Source: Sinomicrobium pectinilyticum (GTDB lineage: Bacteria > Bacteroidota > Bacteroidia > Flavobacteriales > Flavobacteriaceae). Taken from it: a stretch of DNA of 64,000 nucleotides. The position numbers were made by a program, and so were the translations under genes. The stretch is taken from the NCBI RefSeq assembly GCF_003725735.1, contig NZ_RJTM01000011.1, forward strand, positions 81,189 to 145,188, given 5' to 3'. Numbering within the stretch: the first letter of the stretch is position 1; each line of letters starts with the position of its first letter. This document shows positions 35,732-43,734 of the stretch, piece by piece. Below the pieces are notes generated by a model. That model was not told the origin of the DNA. It made no database searches and saw only the letters and a list, made by a program, of their open reading frames with translations.

Positions 35732-36142
35732 ATGACAACAGAACAAAACAAAGCCGTAATTACCCGCTTCAATAAGGAAGTTATAGAAGGTAAGGACCTT
35801 AGCATTATGGATGAAATATTCAACCCGGACTTTATCAACAGAACGGTGCGTCCGGGGTTTTCTCCCGGTCCGGAAGGCATGTCTCGTTTCCTTACCGACG
35901 TGCTTTGGAAGGCGTTTTCGGAGATACATGTGGATATTCATAGCCAGGTGGCCGAAGGAGATATGGTTAGCACCAGAAAGACGATCGGCGGAAAGCATAT
36001 AGGCAATTTTGCGGGGATTCCGGCATCCGGAAAGCCGGTGAAGCTCCGAATTATGGATATGGTACGTTTAAAAGAAGGTAAATATGCAGAACACTGGAGT
36101 GTTATGGATATGCATGATGTGATAAAACAAATATCGGGATAA
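35732..36142 (+). CDS. SnoaL-like polyketide cyclase/ester cyclase
   Basis: A 136-residue protein of the SnoaL-like (NTF2-fold) family. The pattern NKEVIEGKDLSIMDEIF, then FINRTVRPGFSPGPEGM and the C-terminal HWSVMDMHDVIKQI match the ester cyclase group. Many of these are uncharacterised and work on small hydrophobic molecules. It starts 10 bp after the ABM protein, and the acetolactate decarboxylase gene starts 12 bp later, so the genes are almost certainly one operon. ATG 35732 gives the family start. Confidence 0.85.
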   Translation: MTTEQNKAVITRFNKEVIEGKDLSIMDEIFNPDFINRTVRPGFSPGPEGMSRFLTDVLWKAFSEIHVDIHSQVAEGDMVSTRKTIGGKHIGNFAGIPASGKPVKLRIMDMVRLKEGKYAEHWSVMDMHDVIKQISG

Positions 36143-36154
36143 AAACATACGCAC

Positions 36155-36985
36155 ATGACAGATTCATACTTCAGGACAACGGTATTCGTGCTTATGGCTT
36201 GCCTGGGATATACAGGCTGTACTACCGTCGAAAAGACAGAATCCCCGGAAAGTATAACGGTAAAGAGTAATAACGGGGAATATCCGGATTACCTGTATCA
36301 GTATTCCATTATCGATGCCCTCTTGTCCGGGGTGTATGACGGAGACCTGTCCGTCGGTGAACTCCGCAAAAAGGGAAATCTTGGTATAGGTGGATTTAAC
36401 CGCCTGGACGGAGAACTGTACATGAACGAAGGTGAAGTTTATAAAATACGTTACGACGGAAGCGTGCATAAAGTACCTGATACAGAAAAAATGCCCGTTG
36501 CCTTTGTGAAACATTTTCAGGCGGATACTATATTTACCTTGATACAAAAAGGAATGGATTATGAGAATTTCAAGTCCCGTTTGAAGTCGTTACTGAACTG
36601 CAACGAAATGTATGCGATCCGTATTTCCGGAATTTTTCCCGAGATGCTGACCAGGGCCCCGGCCCCCGGGAAAAAACCTTATCCGCCATTGGCAGAGCAT
36701 TTGAAGGAGAACCAATATGAGTTCGGCTTGGAGGATACCGAAGGAACGGCGGTGGGGTTCTGTCTTCCGGCTTATATGGGTAGGGTGAATGTTCCCGGTT
36801 TTCACCTGCATTATCTATCCGACGATGAAACTTCCGGCGGACATGTACTTGATTTTGTTGCCGACAGCCTTTATGTGGAAATAGATAAGGCCTCCGGATT
36901 CGTTGTGCAATCTCCCGATGATGAAAGGTTTCTCCGGGCCGATCTGCAAAAAGACCGGAAAAAAGAAATAGAGGAAATAGAATAA
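36155..36985 (+). CDS. budA: Acetolactate decarboxylase, lipoprotein form
   Basis: A 276-residue protein matching alpha-acetolactate decarboxylase, which turns acetolactate into acetoin. Family marks are ALLSGVYDGDLSVGEL, GGFNRLDGELYMNEG and the zinc site FHLHYLSDDETSGGH, with His217, His219 and His230. Unlike the usual cytosolic enzyme it begins with a lipoprotein signal (lipobox GYTGC near residue 22), so it is probably attached to the envelope. The last gene of a tight run with SDR-like, ABM and SnoaL-like proteins. The TonB receptor follows 109 bp later. Confidence 0.88.
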   Translation: MTDSYFRTTVFVLMACLGYTGCTTVEKTESPESITVKSNNGEYPDYLYQYSIIDALLSGVYDGDLSVGELRKKGNLGIGGFNRLDGELYMNEGEVYKIRYDGSVHKVPDTEKMPVAFVKHFQADTIFTLIQKGMDYENFKSRLKSLLNCNEMYAIRISGIFPEMLTRAPAPGKKPYPPLAEHLKENQYEFGLEDTEGTAVGFCLPAYMGRVNVPGFHLHYLSDDETSGGHVLDFVADSLYVEIDKASGFVVQSPDDERFLRADLQKDRKKEIEEIE

Positions 36986-37056
36986 AAGGGATTCGGTTCA
37001 TCTCTCTATATTCCGGTTCATGTTCGTTTAGCTACAATTCATGGAAATGAGCTTGT

Positions 37057-37081
37057 AAGTTGAAGTGTAAGATGTCAACTT
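37057..37081. promoter_or_regulatory. Inverted repeat before the TonB receptor
   Basis: AAGTTGA-N11-TCAACTT, ending 13 bp before the start codon. It may be an operator or an mRNA hairpin covering the start region. Confidence 0.3.
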
Positions 37082-37094
37082 GCCGGAAAAAACC

Positions 37095-39458
37095 ATGAAA
37101 ACAACGAGTTTCGCTATCATTTTTTTATTCCTGGCTTCCGTTGTCTCCGCACAATCCGTCAGCCAAATCGTAAAAGGAAGGATCACGGACAGGCAAACCG
37201 AAATGCCGTTAATGGGAGCAACGGTAGAAATACTTACGGTCGATCCCGTGCTGGGTGTGGTGACCGATACGGACGGATATTTTCGTATTGAAGGCGTACC
37301 GCTGGGCAGGCATGATATCCGGGTCAGCTATATGGGGTATACTGCTGTTACCTTGCCCAGTATAAGGGTCATGGCGGGTAAGGAAGTGGTAGTGAATTCT
37401 TCCCTGGAAGAATCTATAGTGCAGATGGATGAAGTAGTGGTGACTTCCGGAGAACAAAAAGGAAGGCCCCGCAACGAAATGGCGGCGGTCAGTGCCAGGT
37501 CTTTTTCCCTGGAGGAAGTTACTCGTTTTTCAGGTGCGGCCAATGACGCTTCGCGGATGGCAGCCAATTATGCCGGAGTGAATATCAATAACGATTCCAG
37601 GAATGACCTGGTAATCCGGGGAAATTCTCCTATAGGGGTATTGTGGCGACTGGAAGGAATACCAATCCCCAATCCGAACCATTTTTCTACTTTGGGGACT
37701 ACAGGAGGGCCTGTAAGTGCGCTTAATACCAACCTGTTATCCAATTCCGATTTTCTGACGGGCGCCTTTCCGGCAGAATATGGCAATGCCAATGCCGGGG
37801 TATTCGATATACGCTTTCGCAATGGTAACAGGGACCGGCTGGAGGCTACCGCACAGTTGGCAGCTTTCAGCGGACTGGAGGCCATGATAGAAGGGCCCCT
37901 CTTGAAAAAAAACGGCGGGTCTTTTGTTGTTTCCTACCGGCAGAGCTTTGTAGAGCTTGCCCAGAATATGGGGCTTGAAGTAGGTACGACGGCAACCCCC
38001 GGTTATAATGATCTTTCTTTTAAAGTAGATACCGGGTATGGTAAATTCGGGCGTTTTACGCTCTTTGGTATAGGAGGTGCCAGCAATATCTTTTTCGATG
38101 CTGATGATGTGGAAGAAGATGATTTCTTTGCCAATCAGAATGAAGATGCTGACGTGGATTCCCGTTTGGGAGTCATAGGGCTGAATCACCATTTTGCCTT
38201 TAATGAGAACACATATTTAAAGACCAGTCTTGCAGTCTCAGGTACCGGTACCAAAGTAAGTATTGACCGGGTAAATGATGACGGGAGCAGGACCCTGTCC
38301 GAAGAAGTGGACGATAATAATACCAGGTATACCTTTTCTGCCTATGTGAACAGTAAGTTCAGTGCAAAACATACTTTTCGAAGTGGGGTTGTGGCGGAGC
38401 TGTATACCCTGGATACCTATGCCTGGGATACGGAATACGGCCGGCAGAGGGTATTGCGGGACTTTGAGGGTACCATGGCGTTATACCAGGCTTATGCACA
38501 GTCCAGGTACAAATTTACCGATCGATGGGAGCTGAACACCGGAATACATGTGCAATACCTCAATGAAAATGAGGATTTTGTGGTAGAGCCCAGATTGTCC
38601 CTGAAATGGCGTTTCCGTCCTGATCAGTCTTTTACTGCCGGCTTCGGGGTGCATCACCAAATGCTGCCTCTTCCCGTTTACCTTCTCGAATCCGTAGATG
38701 ACGGAGGACAGCGGGTACAATCCAATATAGACCTGGGTTTTTTACAAAGCCTGCATTATGTGCTGGGGTATGACCTGCAATTGTCTGCGGACTGGCGCCT
38801 GAAAGCGGAAGTGTATTACCAGGACCTTCGCAAAGTACCGGTAGATCCTTTCCCCAGCAGTTTTACCCTGCTGAATGTAGGGGACGATTTTGGTTTCCCG
38901 GACAATGATTTCCTGGTTAATGAGGGATCGGGGCGGAACTACGGGGTGGAACTGACCCTGGAAAAGTTCTTTTCAAAAGGATATTACGGTTTATTTACGG
39001 GGTCCTGGTATGACTCCGGTTATAAGGGAAGCGACGGGATAAGCAGGAACACGGCATTTAATAACCGCTATATCCTCAATTTTCTGGCCGGTAAGGAGTT
39101 TTTGGTAGGAAAGGGAAAGCGAAATATTTTTAATGTGGATATGAAATTCACTACCGCCGGTGGCAGGTATTACACGCCGATTGACCTGGAGGGGAGCATG
39201 GCGGCCGGCAGGGAGGTCAAATTCGATGAAATTGCCTATTCCGAAAGGTTTTCCCCTTATTTGCGGCTTGATATAAAGGTAGGTTTCCAGTGGAACAGTA
39301 AAAAAGGTAAGTTGTCTCAGCAATTTTACCTGGACTTTCAGAATATTACCAATCGCGATAACATCTTTTTACAGCGGTATAACGAATCTTCTGCGACGAT
39401 AAATACCCTGTACCAAAGAGGTTTTTTTCCGGATATCCTCTACAGAATACAGTTCTAA
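37095..39458 (+). CDS. TonB-dependent receptor with carboxypeptidase-like N-domain
   Basis: A 787-residue outer-membrane protein: signal peptide (MKTTSFAIIFLFLASVVSA), a CarboxypepD_reg-like Ig-type domain (about 25-105, VKGRITDRQTEMPLMGATVEI in family terms), a plug domain with VVVTSGEQ and VIRGNSPIGVLWRLEG, and a barrel ending YRIQF with the terminal Phe. It resembles receptors of the CirA/Oar-like group rather than SusC, and no SusD partner follows. Substrate is unknown. ATG 37095 opens the signal peptide. It lies downstream of the budA operon and may belong to it. Confidence 0.88.
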   Translation: MKTTSFAIIFLFLASVVSAQSVSQIVKGRITDRQTEMPLMGATVEILTVDPVLGVVTDTDGYFRIEGVPLGRHDIRVSYMGYTAVTLPSIRVMAGKEVVVNSSLEESIVQMDEVVVTSGEQKGRPRNEMAAVSARSFSLEEVTRFSGAANDASRMAANYAGVNINNDSRNDLVIRGNSPIGVLWRLEGIPIPNPNHFSTLGTTGGPVSALNTNLLSNSDFLTGAFPAEYGNANAGVFDIRFRNGNRDRLEATAQLAAFSGLEAMIEGPLLKKNGGSFVVSYRQSFVELAQNMGLEVGTTATPGYNDLSFKVDTGYGKFGRFTLFGIGGASNIFFDADDVEEDDFFANQNEDADVDSRLGVIGLNHHFAFNENTYLKTSLAVSGTGTKVSIDRVNDDGSRTLSEEVDDNNTRYTFSAYVNSKFSAKHTFRSGVVAELYTLDTYAWDTEYGRQRVLRDFEGTMALYQAYAQSRYKFTDRWELNTGIHVQYLNENEDFVVEPRLSLKWRFRPDQSFTAGFGVHHQMLPLPVYLLESVDDGGQRVQSNIDLGFLQSLHYVLGYDLQLSADWRLKAEVYYQDLRKVPVDPFPSSFTLLNVGDDFGFPDNDFLVNEGSGRNYGVELTLEKFFSKGYYGLFTGSWYDSGYKGSDGISRNTAFNNRYILNFLAGKEFLVGKGKRNIFNVDMKFTTAGGRYYTPIDLEGSMAAGREVKFDEIAYSERFSPYLRLDIKVGFQWNSKKGKLSQQFYLDFQNITNRDNIFLQRYNESSATINTLYQRGFFPDILYRIQF

Positions 39459-39506
39459 AGCGCAGTGAAATGACCCGAAAACAAGTTACTTGTCCAGGAG
39501 GCTTCC

Positions 39507-39731
39507 ATGTCCGTTGTGGAAATATTTGTAACCGATGTGGAGGAAGAGGCCAAAGCGGAAGAATGTATAGAAGTGCTGTCCTTTCATTTTCCGGAACACC
39601 GGATAAACTTTGACCTGGAAGACAAAGATAAAATACTTCGTATGGAGGGGCCGCCGCCGGATGTAAAGATAATTACCGGGGTCCTGGCCATCCTGAAGGT
39701 GCGTAGCAGATTGTTCCCGGAGGAGAAATAA
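39507..39731 (+). CDS. Small conserved-type acidic protein
   Basis: A 74-residue protein, not assigned to a named family. The order of predicted elements, beta (VVEIFVTDV), helix (EAKAEECIEVLSFHF), beta (RINFDLEDKDKILRM), helix (DVKIITGVLAILK), suggests a small ferredoxin-like fold. It has no signal peptide. It begins 48 bp after the TonB receptor and 80 bp before the LytS-type kinase gene, so it could belong to either. Proteins like it seem to occur in other Bacteroidota, but this cannot be checked here. Confidence 0.6.
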   Translation: MSVVEIFVTDVEEEAKAEECIEVLSFHFPEHRINFDLEDKDKILRMEGPPPDVKIITGVLAILKVRSRLFPEEK

Positions 39732-39777
39732 CAAAACATATGGGGCGAGACAACAGAAAACAGTCGGGGAAACTCGT

Positions 39778-39785
39778 TAACTTTG
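39778..39785 (+). promoter_or_regulatory. -7 promoter element for the LytS/LytTR pair
   Basis: TAACTTTG matches TAnnTTTG, 26 bp before the kinase start. Confidence 0.45.
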
Positions 39786-39811
39786 TGTTGTCCGTACATT
39801 AGTAAAGATGT

Positions 39812-40888
39812 ATGCAGATTATCGTGAAAATGTTTAAAAGATCCAGATCTGTTATGGGGTTCGATGACCGGTGGATGCTCTTGTTGGGTATTCCTCTGGT
39901 AAGTGCGATAGTTGTGGGACTGGTTTTCGGGGATGTCCTTGCCGAAAAAGGAATTGGTAGCTTGATCTATTATTATCCGGGGTCACTGATAAATACCACG
40001 ATATTCTGGTTTATATTTCGCTTTTTAATGTTGCGGTGCATGCAACGATGGCCCAGGCAGGAACAGATCGTTCAGCGGGTGATGATCCAGATCGGGTTGG
40101 TGTTACTGACCTATGTGGTGGTTAAGTGGATTTTAAAATATACCTTAAACCCGCTGATTCAGGATATGACAGGGGTAGAAAAACCGCATTCGGTCAAAGA
40201 GACCCTGATCGTACTGCTTTTGATTTTTCTGATCACCACGGTCTACGAGGCCATCAGGTTTTACAGTCTGTTACAACGTTCCCAGACAGAAAGGGCGCAA
40301 CTGGCCAAAGACAATATGCAGTCGCAGCTGGAGGGATTAAAGAACCAGGTAAACCCGCATTTTCTGTTCAACAGCCTGAACACACTGGCACATCTGATCC
40401 CGGAGAATACCTTACGGGCGGAAGCATTTGTAAAAAGGATATCGGAAGTTTACAGATATATTCTGGAAATCAGGGACGAACCTCTGATCCCGCTGGAAGA
40501 CGAGCTGGAATTCCTGCAATCTTATATCCACCTTATTAAGGAGCGTTTCGGGGATAATTTTCAGGTGGAAATAAAAGTGGCTGAGGTGTACAGGAAATAT
40601 CATATTATTCCGTTGGCCCTTCAGATACTGTTTGAAAACGCCATAAAACACAATGAGATCTCCACCAGGCACCCCCTGTGTATAGAAGTAGGGGTCGATG
40701 AGGCAGGGCAGCTTTTCGTGAAAAATAATTTGCAGCGGAAAAAACAGGAGGAAAGTTCTACGGGGATCGGTCTGAAGAATATAGAGAACAGATACCGGAT
40801 CATAACAGGGAAACCTGTGGACGTCCTGGTAAGTACAACATCCTTTGTCGTCTTTCTTCCGTTGATAGACATCGTGTCCGAAAGATGA
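39812..40888 (+). CDS. LytS-type sensor histidine kinase
   Basis: A 358-residue membrane kinase of the His_kinase/LytS group. Four helices (about 22-42, 50-72, 88-110, 130-150) are followed by a coiled-coil linker and the phospho-His motif VNPHFLFNSLNTLAHL near residue 188. The ATPase part has LEFLQSYIHLIKERF, LQILFENAIKHN and GIGLKNIENRY. It has no extracytoplasmic sensor domain, so it probably senses the membrane or a bound ligand. The LytTR regulator gene starts 28 bp later. ATG 39812 or 39830 are both possible. Confidence 0.9.
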   Translation: MQIIVKMFKRSRSVMGFDDRWMLLLGIPLVSAIVVGLVFGDVLAEKGIGSLIYYYPGSLINTTIFWFIFRFLMLRCMQRWPRQEQIVQRVMIQIGLVLLTYVVVKWILKYTLNPLIQDMTGVEKPHSVKETLIVLLLIFLITTVYEAIRFYSLLQRSQTERAQLAKDNMQSQLEGLKNQVNPHFLFNSLNTLAHLIPENTLRAEAFVKRISEVYRYILEIRDEPLIPLEDELEFLQSYIHLIKERFGDNFQVEIKVAEVYRKYHIIPLALQILFENAIKHNEISTRHPLCIEVGVDEAGQLFVKNNLQRKKQEESSTGIGLKNIENRYRIITGKPVDVLVSTTSFVVFLPLIDIVSER

Positions 40889-40916
40889 CCGGTATTGGAA
40901 ATTAAAACCCAACCCT

Positions 40917-41675
40917 GTGAAAGTACTGATCATAGAAGATGAAAAACCCGCGGCAGAACGATTGTCGAAACTGGTGGCCGGCCTCCGGGACGATATGGAG
41001 ATCACCGATGTTATAGATTCTGTAGATTCTGCTGTGGTATGGCTTCGGGAATTCGGAATGCCCGGGCTTATTTTTATGGATATACAACTGGCAGACGGAC
41101 TTTGTTTTGATATTTTCAGGAAGGTAAAGGTACATACCCCCGTTATATTTACAACGGCCTTTGACCAGTACGCGCTGCGGGCATTTGAGGTGAATAGTGT
41201 GGATTATCTGTTAAAACCTATAGATGTCGAGGTGTTGAAACGGGCTTTGGACAAATACAATGACCTGCGGACGATGTTTTCCCCGCTCCCGGAAGAGGCT
41301 GTTTCCATGTTGCAACAGGCATTACAATCACCTCGTTACCGTGAGCGTTTTCTCATAAAGCAGGGGAGTGCCCTTCAATATGTCCCCGTTAGCAATATCG
41401 CTTATTTTTATGCCGAAGAAGGAGTGAATTTTATCCGCCATAAGGAAGGGGAGAGGTATATGGTAGATTTGAACCTTGAGGAGATAGAACGCCGCCTCAA
41501 TCCGCGAGATTTCTTTCGTGTAAGCCGCAAAGTGATCGTGGGTGTGGAATCTATCCGGTCTATCGAGAATTATTTCAACGGAAGGCTCATCCTGTCCCTG
41601 GACCCGAAATTTGGTCCTTCTGTTGTTGTCAGCAGGGAGAGAGTCGTGGATTTTAAGGAATGGCTGGGTAAATAG
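40917..41675 (+). CDS. LytTR-family response regulator
   Basis: A 252-residue regulator with a receiver (1-120; Asp in FMDIQLADG, Lys in LLKPID) and a LytTR DNA-binding domain (about 145-250; FLIKQGSALQYVPVSNI, the YFYAEEGVNF turn, FFRVSRKVIV). It starts with GTG at 40917, directly giving KVLIIEDEKPAAERL; no better ATG exists. It is the partner of the LytS-type kinase 28 bp upstream. Targets are unknown. Confidence 0.93.
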   Translation: MKVLIIEDEKPAAERLSKLVAGLRDDMEITDVIDSVDSAVVWLREFGMPGLIFMDIQLADGLCFDIFRKVKVHTPVIFTTAFDQYALRAFEVNSVDYLLKPIDVEVLKRALDKYNDLRTMFSPLPEEAVSMLQQALQSPRYRERFLIKQGSALQYVPVSNIAYFYAEEGVNFIRHKEGERYMVDLNLEEIERRLNPRDFFRVSRKVIVGVESIRSIENYFNGRLILSLDPKFGPSVVVSRERVVDFKEWLGK

Positions 41676-41763
41676 GATTTAGCAGGCTGTTATTGTAAAA
41701 AAATTGTTATGGAGGTTTTTTTCACGCCCGGCTTTTTGAGATGTGGTAATTTATTGGGTTTCA

Positions 41764-41796
41764 ATTGTTATTTGTAAAGCAAAAGTCGTATATTTG
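41764..41796 (+). promoter_or_regulatory. Promoter of the rimP-nusA-infB operon
   Basis: ATTG at 41764-41767, a 21-bp spacer and the -7 element TATATTTG at 41789-41796. This is the best-spaced promoter in the window. Confidence 0.6.
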
Positions 41797-41824
41797 CGGC
41801 GAAGAAAGAGAAAAAACTATTTCG

Positions 41825-41849
41825 GAGGGGACTTGAGTCCCCTCTTTTT
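41825..41849 (+). promoter_or_regulatory. Terminator-like leader hairpin before rimP
   Basis: Perfect 9-bp stem GAGGGGACT/AGTCCCCTC with a 2-base gap and five T, about 22 nt after the predicted transcript start and 13 bp before the rimP start codon. It has the form of an intrinsic terminator, so it may act as an attenuator. Confidence 0.6.
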
Positions 41850-41862
41850 ATAAAAATTACTG

Positions 41863-42327
41863 ATGTTAAAGGAAAGAGTTGAAGAGCTTCTTACCGAGGT
41901 ATTTGCCGAGCACAAGTCCCTTTTTTTAATAGACTTCTCTATTTCGCCCGACAATAAAATTAAGGTAGTTATAGATGGCGATGCCGGTGTTTCTCTCAAT
42001 GATTGTATATTGGTGAGCAGGCATGTAGAGCACCAGCTGGACAGGGAGGAGGCGGATTTTTCTCTGGAAGTGACCTCTCCGGGAGCTGCCGAGCCTGTAG
42101 TGCACCAGAGACAATACAATAAAAACATAGGCAGGAAGCTAAAGGTGAAAACAATATCCGGAGAAACCCTCGAAGGGAAACTGGAAGAGATTACCGAACA
42201 GGGTATAAAGCTACAGTGGAAACAACGCGAGCCCAAACCCGTAGGGAAAGGAAAGAGAACGGTAACCATTGAAAAAGAGATCCTTTTTTCGGATATTGCC
42301 GAAGCTAAAGTGGTGATAATATTTTAA
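41863..42327 (+). CDS. rimP: Ribosome maturation factor RimP
   Basis: A 154-residue protein needed to mature the 30S ribosomal subunit. The RimP pattern is visible: an N-terminal alpha/beta domain (VEELLTEVFAEHKSLFLIDFSIS, VVIDGDAGVSLNDCILVSRHVEHQLD) with the family motif LEVTSPGAAEPV, and a C-terminal SH3-like barrel (about 88-150, GRKLKVKTISGETLEGKL). Followed by nusA 16 bp downstream and infB, the standard rimP-nusA-infB order. Its leader holds a strong hairpin. Confidence 0.94.
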   Translation: MLKERVEELLTEVFAEHKSLFLIDFSISPDNKIKVVIDGDAGVSLNDCILVSRHVEHQLDREEADFSLEVTSPGAAEPVVHQRQYNKNIGRKLKVKTISGETLEGKLEEITEQGIKLQWKQREPKPVGKGKRTVTIEKEILFSDIAEAKVVIIF

Positions 42328-42343
42328 TTATTAAGTTTTTGAC

Positions 42344-43576
42344 ATGGAAAATCTTGCATTGATCGAGTCATTTTCGGAGTTTAAAGATGATAAACTCATA
42401 GATCGTGTAACGCTGATGGCGATTTTGGAAGAAGTTTTCAGAAATGCGCTGAAGAAAAAGTTCGGTTCTGACGATAACTTCGATATCATCATCAACCCTG
42501 ATAAGGGAGACCTTGAAATATGGAGGAACAGGGTGGTAGTTGCTGATGGGGACGTAGAAGACCCTAACCAGGAAATTTCATTGACGGATGCCAGGAAAAT
42601 TGAGCCCGATTTTGAAGTAGGAGAAGATGTTTCCGAGGAAGTAAAGTTGATAGATCTGGGAAGAAGGGCTATTTTAGCATTGCGGCAAAACCTTATTTCC
42701 AAGATACACGAACATGATAATACGACCATTTACAAGCAATTTAAAGATCTGATAGGTGAAATTTATACGGCAGAAGTGCATCATATTCGACATAAAGCCG
42801 TTATTTTGCTGGACGATGAAGGAAATGAGATAGTTCTTCCGAAAGAAAAACAGATTCCATCCGACTTTTTCCGCAAGGGAGAAAACGTAAGGGGGATCAT
42901 AGAAAGCGTGGAACTGAAAGGGAACAAGCCCGCCATAATCATGTCCAGGACATCCCCGGATTTTCTGGAGAAACTGTTTGAGCAGGAGATCCCCGAAGTG
43001 TTTGACGGACTGATTACCATTAAGAAAGTAGTGAGGATACCCGGAGAAAAAGCGAAAGTCGCCGTAGACTCGTATGATGACAGGATCGACCCCGTAGGTG
43101 CATGTGTGGGAATGAAGGGGTCCAGGATACACGGTATTGTCCGTGAACTGGGAAATGAAAATATAGATGTGATCAATTTCACCAGTAATCCCCAGTTATT
43201 CATCGGCAGGGCGCTTAGCCCGGCAAGAGTAACCTCTATTTCTATTGATGAAGCGACCAAAAGGGCCGAGGTAATACTTAAACCGGAAGAAGTTTCCAAA
43301 GCGATAGGAAAAGGTGGTTACAACATCAGGCTTGCCGGATTCCTTACCGGATATGAAATTGATGTTTTCCGTGAAGGAGTGGAAGAAGATGTGGAACTCA
43401 CCGAATTCTCAGATGAGATAGAGGATTGGATTATCGCAGAATTTAAGAAAATAGGACTGGACACCGCGAGAAGCGTACTCGACCAGGATGTGGAAGACCT
43501 TATAAAACGTACCGATCTGGAAGAAGAAACCATTTTGGAGGTAAAAAGAATACTGAAAGAAGAATTCGAAGACTAA
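42344..43576 (+). CDS. nusA: Transcription termination/antitermination factor NusA
   Basis: A 410-residue factor that binds RNA polymerase and controls pausing and termination. Domains in order: the RNA-polymerase-binding N-terminal domain (1-125, ending FKDLIGEIYTAEV), S1 domain (about 130-200), and two KH domains (about 200-345; SPDFLEKLFEQEIPEV, CVGMKGSRI, KAIGKGGYNIRLA). A short acidic tail (about 350-410) follows, without the duplicated C-terminal repeats of E. coli NusA. It lies between rimP and infB. Confidence 0.97.
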   Translation: MENLALIESFSEFKDDKLIDRVTLMAILEEVFRNALKKKFGSDDNFDIIINPDKGDLEIWRNRVVVADGDVEDPNQEISLTDARKIEPDFEVGEDVSEEVKLIDLGRRAILALRQNLISKIHEHDNTTIYKQFKDLIGEIYTAEVHHIRHKAVILLDDEGNEIVLPKEKQIPSDFFRKGENVRGIIESVELKGNKPAIIMSRTSPDFLEKLFEQEIPEVFDGLITIKKVVRIPGEKAKVAVDSYDDRIDPVGACVGMKGSRIHGIVRELGNENIDVINFTSNPQLFIGRALSPARVTSISIDEATKRAEVILKPEEVSKAIGKGGYNIRLAGFLTGYEIDVFREGVEEDVELTEFSDEIEDWIIAEFKKIGLDTARSVLDQDVEDLIKRTDLEEETILEVKRILKEEFED

Positions 43577-43734
43577 GAGATCGGAAAACCACCGGAAGGG
43601 GTTGGATTTTTAAAACTATTTGGTTATACTAAACAAGGTACCCTGGCGTAAAAGCAGAATCGTTTCCCGTTTGAAAAGGTGAAAAGACCATAATAAAGTT
43701 CAGAATAAAATTTTAGAGGATTAAAAAAATATTT

